A stretch of DNA of 29,801 bases from Clostridia bacterium (GCA_017517815.1 JAFWYA010000079.1:1-29801); one strand, 5' to 3'. Counted from the stretch's first letter, positions 7,872-16,566 are shown. Notes: generated by a model not told the origin, from the letters alone. Numbers and translations: made by a program.

Positions 7872-9197
7872 CAGGCCAAGGGATGAAATGATCAGCGCAT
7901 TGCAGCACAAAACGCCCATCAGTGACATCAGCGTACGCGCTTTGTTGCGGAACAGATTCCGCATGACCATCTTTGCATTGAAGCCAATACGCCTCCACAC
8001 AAAGCCGCAGCGCTCCAGCAGCAGCTTTTTGCCGGCCTTTGGCGGCTTGGGGCGCAGCAGCTGCGCCGTGTTTTCCTTCGCACTCTTGCGGTAGGTATGA
8101 AAGCAGATGGCGCAGCTGAGCGCCACGCCCAGCACGCACATGCCCCATTGCCCCGCCGAAACCGGCGCCTGCAGCTGATAGGGCAGGCTGAACTGCACCT
8201 CTTCCAGCGCCCACAGGATATATGGCAGCGTAACGCGCCCAACCACCATACCCATCACCGAACCCACCAGCGACGGATAAAACGCATAGCTCAGATAATG
8301 CCTGAGCAGCTGGCCGTCGCGGTACCCCAGCGCTTTGAGCGTACCCATCTGCATGCGCTGATTTTCAAGCATTCGGGTGATGGTGGTCAGCACGATCATA
8401 GCCGCCACGGCGTACGCCAGCAAAGGAAACAGATAGCTGAGATTGCGGAACATATCCACATCCTTGCCTACGCCATGTGTAGCGCTGTGCGAAGCATGAT
8501 TGAGAATGAGCGCCTCCGGATAGAGCGCAAGCACCGCCTTTTCAACCGTGTCGCTTTCAGCGCCTTCTGCCAGCGTGAGCACAGCGCTGTTGAGCGGCAG
8601 AGCCGAAAGGGCAGAAGCGTTGATAAGCACAAAACCATAAGATGCATGATCCGGCAGCGCGTCCTTGCTAAGCGCTGTATATTCAGGACTCAGACACAGC
8701 CCTCGAATGGTAAAGCGGTGCGTTTCACCACCCAGTTTCAGCCCGATGCCATCGCCTGGCTGCAGGCCATTTTCCAGCGCAAACATTCTGTCCAGCAGGC
8801 AGCCGCGCCGGTCATTGCGTGCAAGCTGTTCTCCTTCATATAACAGCGGCTGGTTGATATCCATTTCCCCATCATACGCTGTGACAAGCAGGGTAGGTTC
8901 TCCCGGCAGATCAGTTTCCAGATCAACCGTCGCCCGTAAGTTCACTCCGCTGACGCCTGCCAGGTTTTGCAGCCTGTACTCAGCAGCATGATCCACATTG
9001 GGAAGCGTGACCCACAGATCTGCCAGATTCTGCTGCTTGAAATACGTATTGGCAGACAGATCGATCATGCGCCAGGATGCATCCAATCCCGTAAACACCC
9101 ATGTGCCCAATGCGCACAGCAAAATCACAGCGACAAACTGCATGCGGTTTTTCCACATATCGCGCAGCAGCTTGCGGCGAAGAGCATTCTTTACCAT
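7869..9197 (-). CDS. FtsX/MacB-like ABC permease, N-terminal fragment (ends at in-frame amber)
   Basis: The 442-residue fragment starts with an ATG behind GGAGGAG (five bases away). It overlaps the ATPase stop by seven bases (ATGGTAA). Membrane segments are visible near residues 18-38 (FVAVILLCALGTWVF), 250-270 (FPLLAYAVAAMIVLTTI), 300-330 and 348-368. They are followed by the start of the second half, RNLFRNKARTLMSLMGVL. Between them lies the large extracytoplasmic domain of MacB-like permeases. The loop MQMGTLKALGYRDGQLLRHY is the FtsX signature that contacts the ATPase. It stops at TAG exactly in a membrane helix boundary (ISSLGL-stop-DSV), where homologues read on. The full gene would be 6891-9197. 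Confidence 0.88.
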   Translation of the reverse strand: MVKNALRRKLLRDMWKNRMQFVAVILLCALGTWVFTGLDASWRMIDLSANTYFKQQNLADLWVTLPNVDHAAEYRLQNLAGVSGVNLRATVDLETDLPGEPTLLVTAYDGEMDINQPLLYEGEQLARNDRRGCLLDRMFALENGLQPGDGIGLKLGGETHRFTIRGLCLSPEYTALSKDALPDHASYGFVLINASALSALPLNSAVLTLAEGAESDTVEKAVLALYPEALILNHASHSATHGVGKDVDMFRNLSYLFPLLAYAVAAMIVLTTITRMLENQRMQMGTLKALGYRDGQLLRHYLSYAFYPSLVGSVMGMVVGRVTLPYILWALEEVQFSLPYQLQAPVSAGQWGMCVLGVALSCAICFHTYRKSAKENTAQLLRPKPPKAGKKLLLERCGFVWRRIGFNAKMVMRNLFRNKARTLMSLMGVLCCNALIISSLGL

Positions 9198-9892
9198 GCG
9201 ATCTCCTCCACAGACGCCGGATGATCGTTGAGCGTTACACTTTCAATGCAGCCATTTCGCACACGGATCACGCGGTTTGCAAGCGGGGCAATGGCTGCAT
9301 TGTGCGTGATGATGGCAACCGTCGTCTGGTATTTTTGGCTTACGTCTTTCAAAAGCGCCAGCACCTGCAGGCCGGTTTTGGAATCCAGCGCGCCAGTGGG
9401 CTCGTCGCACAAAAGCAGCGCCGGATTTTTGCACAGCGCACGTGCGATGGACACGCGCTGCTGCTCGCCGCCGGATAGCTGGGCAGGGAAATTCGCCATG
9501 CGCTCGCCAAGCCCCACCTGTCTCATGACCTCTTCCGGATCCAGCGCATTGGGGCACACCTGCCGTGCCAGTTCCACATTTTCCAATGCTGTCAGATTGG
9601 GCATCAGGTTGTAAAACTGAAAAACAAACCCCACATCCAGCCGACGGTATTCCGTCAATTCCCGCCCGCGCATACCGGTGATCTCCTTGCCGTCGACGGT
9701 GATCTTGCCGGAGGTAGCCTTATCCATGCCGCCCAGCAGGTTAAGAATGGTGGTTTTGCCTGCACCGCTGGGGCCCAGCACCACACACAGTTCACCCTTT
9801 TCCATTTCAAAGCTGACGTCGTTGGCTGCCAGCACACGTTCGCCGCCAGTGCGGTATTCCTTGGTAACATGTTCAAAAGTGATGTAACTCAC
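9191..9892 (-). CDS. ABC transporter ATP-binding protein (MacB/LolD type)
   Basis: The 233-residue ATPase powers the FtsX-like permease encoded next. It shows Walker A GPSGAGKTT (40-48), the Q-loop Q92, the signature LSGGEQQRV (139-147), Walker B LLLCDEP (159-165) and the switch histidine H197. The length and the TGGERVLAANDVSF start are typical of the LolD/MacB/YknY group that drives export of peptides, lipids or antibiotics. I choose GTG at 9892 because AAAGGA lies just upstream and the family's N terminus (SYITFEHVTKEY) begins there; the longer frame reaching 9958 runs through the promoter region. It is the first gene of the exporter operon. Confidence 0.9.
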   Translation of the reverse strand: MSYITFEHVTKEYRTGGERVLAANDVSFEMEKGELCVVLGPSGAGKTTILNLLGGMDKATSGKITVDGKEITGMRGRELTEYRRLDVGFVFQFYNLMPNLTALENVELARQVCPNALDPEEVMRQVGLGERMANFPAQLSGGEQQRVSIARALCKNPALLLCDEPTGALDSKTGLQVLALLKDVSQKYQTTVAIITHNAAIAPLANRVIRVRNGCIESVTLNDHPASVEEIAW

Positions 9893-9948
9893 AGCAAATC
9901 CTTTCCGGACGGATACATAAATAGAATCAGATATCCATCTCCATAAAA

Positions 9949-9977
9949 AGGCTATCATTCACTGTTGTATGCGTCAA
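9949..9977 (-). promoter_or_regulatory. Possible promoter of the ABC exporter operon
   Basis: On the - strand TTGACG (9972-9977) is followed after 17 bases by TAGCCT (9949-9954). The -35 is good and the -10 is weak, which would suit an activator-dependent promoter. The start codon is about 57 bases downstream. Confidence 0.4.
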
Positions 9978-9993
9978 CCACATGAGAAAAGGG

Positions 9994-10021
9994 TTCACAG
10001 ATGGTTCACAATTTGTTTTTA
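9994..10021. promoter_or_regulatory. Phased TTCACA direct repeats, possible response-regulator operator
   Basis: TTCACA occurs at 9994-9999 and 10005-10010, exactly 11 bases apart. A degenerate third copy (TTTTTA, 10016-10021) is in the same phase. The pattern resembles the tandem boxes bound by OmpR/PhoP-family regulators. They end about 17 bases upstream of the proposed -35. No regulator gene is nearby. Confidence 0.5.
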
Positions 10022-10029
10022 GTTCATCC

Positions 10030-10062
10030 AAAAAACGGACAGACCTGAAAGTCTGTCCGTTT
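10030..10062 (-). terminator. Intrinsic terminator after the polysaccharide/Big_2 cluster
   Basis: The stem CGGACAGAC/GTCTGTCCG (10036-10044 with 10051-10059, extended by A-T pairs) has loop CTGAAA. In the - strand transcript it is followed by TTTTTT. It begins about nine bases after the Big_2 gene stop codon and ends the long transcription unit from cysS. Confidence 0.92.
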
Positions 10063-10070
10063 GCAACATT

Positions 10071-11735
10071 TTACTTTTTGGTGCTCTTCCACTGCATGAA
10101 GCCCGGGGACATGCGGTAGGTGTTGCGCACTTCGCCGCTGTTGGTATAGTAGCCGTCATCCGTCTGCCAGCCGGCAACAGCTGCGCTGGCGCCGCGGATC
10201 TTCACACCGGGGGATACCTTCACGCCCTCCAGCGTAGCGCCTGCGGGCATGTCGACATCCACCGCAACACTTGTGATGCTGCCATTCTTGTCAGCCAGAT
10301 ACACGGTAACGCCGGTCATGTGCATGTTGCTCTGGTTGTAGAGCGTAAGCACGAAGTCGTCGCCGGAAGCAGCGACACTCTGAACCGTTACAGGCGTCCA
10401 CAGCAGGCCAACGTTCACATTGATGGACGCGGTATGCTTTCCGTCATAGGAAGTGCCACTCACCGTGCAGCGGCCCCAGCGGTGGCCCTGAATGCGCACG
10501 CGGCCGCCCACGCTGCTGACGGTAGCAATGCTGTCGTCGCTGCTCATCCAGGTCATGCTTTCAAGCGTAGCGCCGGTGGGCTTCACCTTCGGCTGAACGA
10601 ATGCATGACCGCCAGCCTCCACGCGGCAGTCAGAGTCGAAGAAGTAGACTTCCTCAACCGGAACGATGGAGCGCACAACGACCGTGGCGCTAAGCTCGCT
10701 GCCGTCCGTCGTCTCTGCCTTGATGATGGCTTCGCCGCCATTGAGTGTAGTAACCAGACCATTTTCGTCCACCGTGCAGATGCGGGGCGCCAGCGAGCTG
10801 TACTTCACCTTGCGGTTGGTAGCTGTTTCAGGCAGCACGGCAGCCGTCAGCTGCACTGTTTCGCCGCAGGGAACATCATAGCGCGTCTTGCTGAAAGCGA
10901 TGCTCTGTACCGGCAGCACGCTGTGCAGCACCGCTCTGGCTGCAACACTGCCGTCCGCCTGACTGGTCGCAGTGATGGTCACGTCGCCGGGCTGTACACC
11001 GGTGACATTGCCCTTGGAGTCGATCGTGGCGATACTCTCATCCGAAGAAGACCAGGTGACAGCCTTGTTGTCGGTGTCATCCGGACGAACATAGGCGTTG
11101 AGCTTTATCTTTTTGCCCACGGCCACATTGTATTCCTTCGCAGAAAGATCAATCGCTTTGGGCATCTGCACAGCCGTCAGTTTCAGCGTGGTCTTCACCT
11201 TGCCGTCTTCACTCTTGGCGGTGATGGTGAACTGCCCGCGTTTTTTGGCCCTGATCAGGCCGGTGTCGCTGGCTGTGGCGATATCTTCCTTGTTGGATTC
11301 AAACAAAACCTTGGCGCCGGTCGCATTTTCCGGTACGAAAGAATAGTCGATCTGCATGGTCTTGCCCACAGGAACCGTCTTTTCCGGAACACTCAGGGTG
11401 ATCTTCTTCAGCGGCACGATAATACGCACTTTGATGGTCGCCGACACAGATGTATTGTGCTTGCTGGTCACCGTAAGCGTACATTCACCCGGAGCAACGC
11501 CGCGCACATAACCCTTGGAGTTAACGGTGGCGATGCTGGTATCGTCGATGGAATAGCTCGCACCCGCCTTCTTCATGGCAGGCGTAGAGCTGGAGTAGCG
11601 CGTGAGAAGACTTTCACCGACCGCGATCACCATTTCCTCGTACTTGGGGGTGATTTTTTCCTCCACTTCGGCCACAGCCACACAGGATGCCAGCGTAACC
11701 AGAATCATTAGCAGAGCCAGCACTTTTCGCAACAT
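10071..11735 (-). CDS. Secreted protein with five Big_2 (bacterial Ig-like) repeats
   Basis: The 554-residue protein starts with a signal sequence (MLRKVLALLMILVTLASC...). This could be cut by signal peptidase I after AVA, or at the lipobox-like LASC to give a lipoprotein. Five Big_2 domains of about 80 residues follow. Each has the hallmark S/T-x-D-x-S-I-A-T-V/I...G-x-V-x-G pattern (for example SSDESIATIDSKGNVTGV) and ends in TITA-type strands. A C-terminal domain of about 100 residues (VTVQSVAASGDDFVLTLYN...) resembles a beta-sandwich but I cannot name it. There is no LPxTG or transmembrane anchor. ATG 11735 is chosen because AAGGGA lies nine bases upstream and the signal peptide begins there; a GTG at 11777 overlaps the upstream gene. 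It is the last gene of the polysaccharide operon and may bind or display the product at the surface. Confidence 0.88.
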   Translation of the reverse strand: MLRKVLALLMILVTLASCVAVAEVEEKITPKYEEMVIAVGESLLTRYSSSTPAMKKAGASYSIDDTSIATVNSKGYVRGVAPGECTLTVTSKHNTSVSATIKVRIIVPLKKITLSVPEKTVPVGKTMQIDYSFVPENATGAKVLFESNKEDIATASDTGLIRAKKRGQFTITAKSEDGKVKTTLKLTAVQMPKAIDLSAKEYNVAVGKKIKLNAYVRPDDTDNKAVTWSSSDESIATIDSKGNVTGVQPGDVTITATSQADGSVAARAVLHSVLPVQSIAFSKTRYDVPCGETVQLTAAVLPETATNRKVKYSSLAPRICTVDENGLVTTLNGGEAIIKAETTDGSELSATVVVRSIVPVEEVYFFDSDCRVEAGGHAFVQPKVKPTGATLESMTWMSSDDSIATVSSVGGRVRIQGHRWGRCTVSGTSYDGKHTASINVNVGLLWTPVTVQSVAASGDDFVLTLYNQSNMHMTGVTVYLADKNGSITSVAVDVDMPAGATLEGVKVSPGVKIRGASAAVAGWQTDDGYYTNSGEVRNTYRMSPGFMQWKSTKK

Positions 11736-11758
11736 ACCGTTCATTCCCTTCGATCGAA

Positions 11759-13075
11759 TCATTTTTCGTTCATCCACGAAGCCAGTGTTTCCGCCAGTTT
11801 GGGATAGGCATATGCTTCCACAGCCTCACGATTCTGCCCCTCCAGCATGGAGCGGCCTTCCCGCCACAGAAGGATCAGCCTGCGCACATAAGCCGTCAGC
11901 GCTTCTTCATCCGCCTGACCTGCCGCCTGTTCGCAGCAGATGCCCATGCCGGTCTCTTCAAGTACATGTTTGACGCCGCTGCCGGTGAGGTCACCCTTCA
12001 TGCAGCAAACGATGGGTTTGTCCATCATGAGGTATTCAAACAGCTTGCCAGTCAGAATGCCCTTTTGACATTTCATATACAGCGATGCCATCAGCAGAAT
12101 GTCAGCGCTGCGCTGCAGGCGGATGGATTCTTCGCGCGACACCTGTCCGCAGTCCTCCACGCATTCCTCCAAACCGCAGGACGCAGCATACTGACGCATC
12201 AGCCCGCCCTCGCGTCCGGCATAGATGAGGTGCAGTTCTTCTTTTTGAATCAACCCTTCATCCACTAGCGTACGCAGTGCACGGAACATGGGGGCGATAT
12301 CACGGTTGCCCATGAAGCGGCGGCTGTCGCGCAGCTGACCGCAGTACACCACACGCAGACCCTCGTGGCTTTCCGGCTGAGCGGCGGGCAGATCCTCACG
12401 GTCAAAACCGTTAGAAAGTACGCGCCCGCAGTCGGCAAAATCCATCAATTCAAGGAAACCTTCCGACACCGCACTGATCACGTCTGCCTCCCGGCGGATC
12501 ATGCGCAGAAAACGCTTTTTGCGCCCCTCCTGCCAGGAGAAGTTCATGTTGACCTCGTCACGGAAATCAGCGATCCAGCGACGGGCTTTGCCGGTTCTTT
12601 TGGCAAAGGACGCTGCAATGTGGCTGCTGTACTGGGTGTATGTGGAAAACACCGCATCATAGTGTCCGTTCAGCCTGCATATTTCCCTCTTGGCGCAGCG
12701 CGCGAAGCTCAGATCAGACAGCCACCACAGGTACATATACACCGCGTCGATCAGCTTGCCCTTCCAGCTCAGCCTGGCCGGATCGGCCGACTTTACCGCA
12801 GGTTTCGCCGCAGGCGCGCTCTTCTTTTTGCGTGCGCCCCATTCGCGGATGGGGTTCCACTCCTTCAGAATGCGCACGTCCTTCAGTTCCTGCAGGTCCC
12901 TCGCAAGCGTGGGGTCTACCTCTCCGTTGCGCCCCGTGCCGCAGATAACGGTCACATCATGCCCCATTCGCTGAAGATACTTGGCCATCTTCGTGGGGCG
13001 CACCGAACCGATGATGTTTTGCGGCGCAAAATAATAACTTACAATCAGAAAACGGCGTTTCGTCTGTTCGCTCAT
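11759..13075 (-). CDS. Glycosyltransferase family 4 protein (WbuB-like)
   Basis: The 438-residue enzyme has the two-lobe GT-B layout of family 4. The N-terminal lobe opens with FLIVSYYFAPQNIIGSVRP and the acceptor-side KMAKYLQRMGHDVTVI. The C-terminal lobe has the donor-side motif GILTGKLFEYLMMDKP near residue 360. Proteins of this kind add a sugar from a nucleotide donor to a growing lipid-linked saccharide at the inner face of the membrane; donor and linkage cannot be told. The ATG at 13075 overlaps the previous gene's TGA by four bases (ATGA) and has AAGGAAG upstream. A frame extending further 5' only runs into the preceding gene. Confidence 0.88.
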   Translation of the reverse strand: MSEQTKRRFLIVSYYFAPQNIIGSVRPTKMAKYLQRMGHDVTVICGTGRNGEVDPTLARDLQELKDVRILKEWNPIREWGARKKKSAPAAKPAVKSADPARLSWKGKLIDAVYMYLWWLSDLSFARCAKREICRLNGHYDAVFSTYTQYSSHIAASFAKRTGKARRWIADFRDEVNMNFSWQEGRKKRFLRMIRREADVISAVSEGFLELMDFADCGRVLSNGFDREDLPAAQPESHEGLRVVYCGQLRDSRRFMGNRDIAPMFRALRTLVDEGLIQKEELHLIYAGREGGLMRQYAASCGLEECVEDCGQVSREESIRLQRSADILLMASLYMKCQKGILTGKLFEYLMMDKPIVCCMKGDLTGSGVKHVLEETGMGICCEQAAGQADEEALTAYVRRLILLWREGRSMLEGQNREAVEAYAYPKLAETLASWMNEK

Positions 13076-14307
13076 TCCTGCACTTCCTTTAGCATGCGGC
13101 CCAGCAGAGATTCCTTGCGGTACCCCTGCTCCCACTGCGCCTGCGCGCAGCGGCGCACCTGCATGGTATGTTCTTCATCCATTGCACAAAGCTCACCCAG
13201 ACAACGAAGCACGCCGTCGGCCCCTTCTTCAAAAGCAAAGCGCCAGCCACAGCCGTCTGCCACAAGCTCTGCCACGCCGCCTACATCTGCCGCAATGGCT
13301 GGAATGCCGCAGCGCATGGCCTCCATGATGGAAACCGGCACGCCCTCGCCCTCACTGGTGTTGAGGAAAGCATCGAAGGGCATTTCTTCGTAAAGTTCCT
13401 GAATCTGTGAAGGCTGCATATTTCCAGGCAGCCGGAAAATGACATTTTCCTTTTGATCCAGCTTTTCTTCTGCATAAGCACGAATGTGTTCCAGTTCCTC
13501 GCCATCGCCGATATGCAGCCATGACACTGGCATGCCTTCCCACTGGGAAAGCGCATCTACAATGATATCCAGCCGTTTGATGGGCACAGCGCGCGAACAG
13601 CTGACTACATGCAGCACGCCTTCCGTCAGTCGTTTGGGCACAGGCAGCGTTTCAGGCGCATCACCGGGAGACCCCAGCGCAAGCACGTGCACCTTGTTTT
13701 CATCCACACGGCCCTTCATGTAGCTCATAAACCAGTCGCGCACCGTGCCGCCGATGAAGTAGATGCCGTCCGTCATGCGGGCGATAAACTGCTTCATCAG
13801 GTAGGGATTGAGCGCATTGCGGCGCAGATCGATTTCAAAATAATGGCCGCGCGCCACAAACTTTGCATCCGGATGCTTCTTTTTGCTCAGCGCCGCCGCG
13901 AAGGCATCATAGCTGAACCAGAAGGAGTACAGGGTGATTTCATCTTCAGGATGCGTACGAATGATCTGTTCCACCCAGCGGTGCATGCGATGTCCGCGGA
14001 TGACGAACGCCCCCAGTTTCGCTGCATTGACCGGTGTAAACCTGCCGTCTTTGACAAGCCTGGCAAGCTCCTGCCACAGCGCTTTGGTAAAGGGGGCTGT
14101 CAGACAGGCCATGGGCGTATCCAGCGCAGAACGCCTGAACACATGCGGCGTTTCGGTGTCCTGTGTCAGCTCATCCCAGCCCTGATAGGTTACGACATAG
14201 GCATGGTCGTAATGGCTGACGAGCCACGGCTGTTCCTGCTGCAGGAAGGGGTTGTTCATTCCGCCGGGAAACATGGCGTTGCTCAGATAGATCAGCGTAC
14301 GGCTCAC
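13072..14307 (-). CDS. Glycosyltransferase family 4 protein
   Basis: The 411-residue protein has a GT-B fold. The donor-binding half shows HVVSCSRAVPIKRLDIIVDAL near residue 245. The E-x7-E motif (EGVPVSIME, around residues 320-330) is followed by AMRCGIPAIAADVGG, both typical of GT4. It begins with NNPFLQQEQPWL, a form seen in capsule/exopolysaccharide enzymes. The start is GTG 14307, overlapping the upstream TGA by four bases (GTGA), with GGAAGGAG upstream. Its substrate is unknown. It sits third from the end of the polysaccharide cluster. Confidence 0.88.
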   Translation of the reverse strand: MSRTLIYLSNAMFPGGMNNPFLQQEQPWLVSHYDHAYVVTYQGWDELTQDTETPHVFRRSALDTPMACLTAPFTKALWQELARLVKDGRFTPVNAAKLGAFVIRGHRMHRWVEQIIRTHPEDEITLYSFWFSYDAFAAALSKKKHPDAKFVARGHYFEIDLRRNALNPYLMKQFIARMTDGIYFIGGTVRDWFMSYMKGRVDENKVHVLALGSPGDAPETLPVPKRLTEGVLHVVSCSRAVPIKRLDIIVDALSQWEGMPVSWLHIGDGEELEHIRAYAEEKLDQKENVIFRLPGNMQPSQIQELYEEMPFDAFLNTSEGEGVPVSIMEAMRCGIPAIAADVGGVAELVADGCGWRFAFEEGADGVLRCLGELCAMDEEHTMQVRRCAQAQWEQGYRKESLLGRMLKEVQE

Positions 14308-15443
14308 CGGATGCCAGCTCCTTCCAGAACGGTCTTGATAATGGGTTCCCAGCTCATATGCTGCTTTGCATAAGTACGCATGCGCACAGAAAGTGTTTCG
14401 TCTGCGCGTACCCGCTTGATAAAGCTGATCACATCCGCCATGTCAATGGCGCTGTCGTCATTGGCCACCTGCAAACAGAACGCGCTTTCCCATGGCTCGT
14501 CGGCAGTTTCCACCGCATAGATGAACGGAAGTCCCCTCGCCATGTATTCGCGCAGCTTCAGGGTGATCACGTTTTTCACGCGGCGCTTGTATATGGCCAG
14601 ACTGCCCACGCCCGCATCGCACTGTGCAACCAGCGCATCTAATTCTTCGCCATGCAGTTCGCCTTCAAAGCGCACACGGTCGCCCAGCTGCAGTTCCTCC
14701 GCCAGCTTGAGCCATGCCGCCAGCGAGCCGTCGCCCTCTGTTCCGGCCAGATGCAGCACTACCTTCTCGCGGCCCTGCCATGCGGCCATCGAGCGGATCA
14801 ACCGGTCGTATCCCTGCCAGCACGACATGCTGGCCAGCGCCAGCAGATGCACCTCGTCTGTCGTTGCAGGGGCATCGTGCAGGGGCAGGCTTTCCACATC
14901 CACGCCATTGAGGATGTTGACAGCCGGACGGCCGTCTAACTGTCCCCCGCAGTCGTCGCCCATCACGGCATAGAGATCCACCATGGGATGAATGCGGCTG
15001 AAAACCTGTTCCGTATACCAGAAAAACGGCTTGCGCAGCCACGATGTGGACCTTGCGTGCCTGAACGGATAGGTGGGATGCTCCACAATCAGCTTTGCAC
15101 CGCGCGCTTTCATGGCACGCAGTGCAGAAGGCGCATTCCAGAAGGTGGGCATGTAACGCATGTAGACTGCATCATAGGCGCGCTGTTTTGCAAGTTTTTT
15201 CAGCGCTGTCATCAGATCGACGTACAGCATGGTGTGATGATACGCGGGCATTCCGCTCAGCCGCGCCCTGTGCAAAAGACGCGGTTCTCCGTCACCGCAC
15301 AGCCACATACCTGCAGCGTCCCATGCGATCCAGTGCGCATTGTGTCCCAGCCTGCGCGCACTGGCCATCTGGCCATAAAACTTGGCGCACAGATTGTCCT
15401 TGCCATCCTTGGGAATGCGCATCAAAAACAGAATATCAGCCAT
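14304..15443 (-). CDS. Glycosyltransferase (GT-B, family 4-like)
   Basis: The 379-residue protein opens with ADILFLMRIPKDGKDNLCAKF. In its second half it has LALASMSCWQGYDRLIRSM and VLHLAGTEGDG, then a nucleotide-sugar binding region ending VITLKLREYMARGLPFIYA. The classical E-x7-E is not clear, so it is a divergent member. The ATG overlaps the previous gene's stop by eight bases (ATGGCTGA), so translation should be coupled. Family and place in the cluster point to a step in assembly of the same saccharide; donor and acceptor are unknown. Confidence 0.83.
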   Translation of the reverse strand: MADILFLMRIPKDGKDNLCAKFYGQMASARRLGHNAHWIAWDAAGMWLCGDGEPRLLHRARLSGMPAYHHTMLYVDLMTALKKLAKQRAYDAVYMRYMPTFWNAPSALRAMKARGAKLIVEHPTYPFRHARSTSWLRKPFFWYTEQVFSRIHPMVDLYAVMGDDCGGQLDGRPAVNILNGVDVESLPLHDAPATTDEVHLLALASMSCWQGYDRLIRSMAAWQGREKVVLHLAGTEGDGSLAAWLKLAEELQLGDRVRFEGELHGEELDALVAQCDAGVGSLAIYKRRVKNVITLKLREYMARGLPFIYAVETADEPWESAFCLQVANDDSAIDMADVISFIKRVRADETLSVRMRTYAKQHMSWEPIIKTVLEGAGIR

Positions 15444-16566
15444 GTTTCTTTCCTTCCAACTGCTCCTGATACAGCGCCGTCATCTGCCTGAGCACCTCTT
15501 CCAGGCTATACTGGCGAATGACTTCGCGGTTGCGACGGCCCATCTGCTCGCGCAGCGCCGGATCGCCCATCAGCAGCGCGATATCCTCCGCCATACTGTC
15601 AGCGTCCATGGGCCTGCGCAGATAACCGCCATCGCCCGGCCGGATCAGGTCGGCATTGCCGCGCACATCGCTGACCACGCAGGGTAGGCCCGCAGCCATG
15701 GCCTCCATCTGGGAAACCGGCAGACCCTCCTGCAGAGAAGGAAACACAAATACGTCAGACGCTGCAAGCAGACGCGGAATATCACGGCGGAAGCCCAGAA
15801 AGTGCACGCGCTGCGCAAGGTCGTGCTCTCGCGCATACTTTTCCAGCTCTTCCTGCTTCTCGCCCACACCGCAAAACAGCACATGCACGCCCGGCAGCTG
15901 CTGCGCTGCACGCAGCACAACTTCGTGGTTCTTGCGCGCACTGTGCTCGCCCACGGTGATCAGCACCGGCGCATCCTGCGCAAGGCCCAGTTCTGCACGG
16001 GCCTGTTCGCGTTCGGTCAGCTGTTCAAAGCGGCTTAAATCCACGCCTACGCCATTGACCAGCGCCGTTTTTTTCGCATGAAAGCGCTGCGCGCGGCGAT
16101 AATCCTCCTGATTGATGGTGATCAGCAAATCGGTATAGCGCGAAAGAAAACGCTCTGCCGGATAAAACAGCAGCCAGTTTTTCAGCGGAGCACCGCTGAA
16201 AAAGTGGAAGCCGTGCGCTGTGTAAACCACTTTTGTGCCCTTTTTGCGTGCAGCACGCGAACAAAGCCTGCCCAGCATGCCGCCCACAGGGGTGTTGCAG
16301 TGGATGAGCGCATATTTTTCGCGATCGATGATGGCTTTGAGCTGCTTGTATACATTCAGATTTTCCTTTGCCAGCGGCGAACGCTCAAACGGCAGTTCAA
16401 AAAAGCGGTCGCAGTACGGCACGGTCACGTCTGTTTCAGGCGTATCGTTGCGGCAGCACAGGTGCACCTCATAGCCCTGCTCCTGAAACCACTTCATATA
16501 TGGCAGGTGAAACACCAGCACATGGCCGCGCAGGACCGTCGCCACAAACAAAACCTTTTGTTTCAT
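15436..16566 (-). CDS. Glycosyltransferase family 4 protein, EpsD/EpsF-like
   Basis: The 376-residue protein starts KVLFVATVLRGHVLVFHLPY. It has the block VVYTAHGFHFFSGAPLKNW near residue 115 and LLITINQEDY, which are characteristic of the EpsD-type exopolysaccharide glycosyltransferases. The donor half has LITVGEHSARKNHEVVLRAA and E-x7-E (EGLPVSQME, near 280-290) followed by AMAAGLPCVVSDVRGNADL. It probably adds the second sugar (often an N-acetylhexosamine) to the lipid-linked primer; that step is inferred. The ATG overlaps the upstream TGA by four bases. Confidence 0.9.
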   Translation of the reverse strand: MKQKVLFVATVLRGHVLVFHLPYMKWFQEQGYEVHLCCRNDTPETDVTVPYCDRFFELPFERSPLAKENLNVYKQLKAIIDREKYALIHCNTPVGGMLGRLCSRAARKKGTKVVYTAHGFHFFSGAPLKNWLLFYPAERFLSRYTDLLITINQEDYRRAQRFHAKKTALVNGVGVDLSRFEQLTEREQARAELGLAQDAPVLITVGEHSARKNHEVVLRAAQQLPGVHVLFCGVGEKQEELEKYAREHDLAQRVHFLGFRRDIPRLLAASDVFVFPSLQEGLPVSQMEAMAAGLPCVVSDVRGNADLIRPGDGGYLRRPMDADSMAEDIALLMGDPALREQMGRRNREVIRQYSLEEVLRQMTALYQEQLEGKKHG

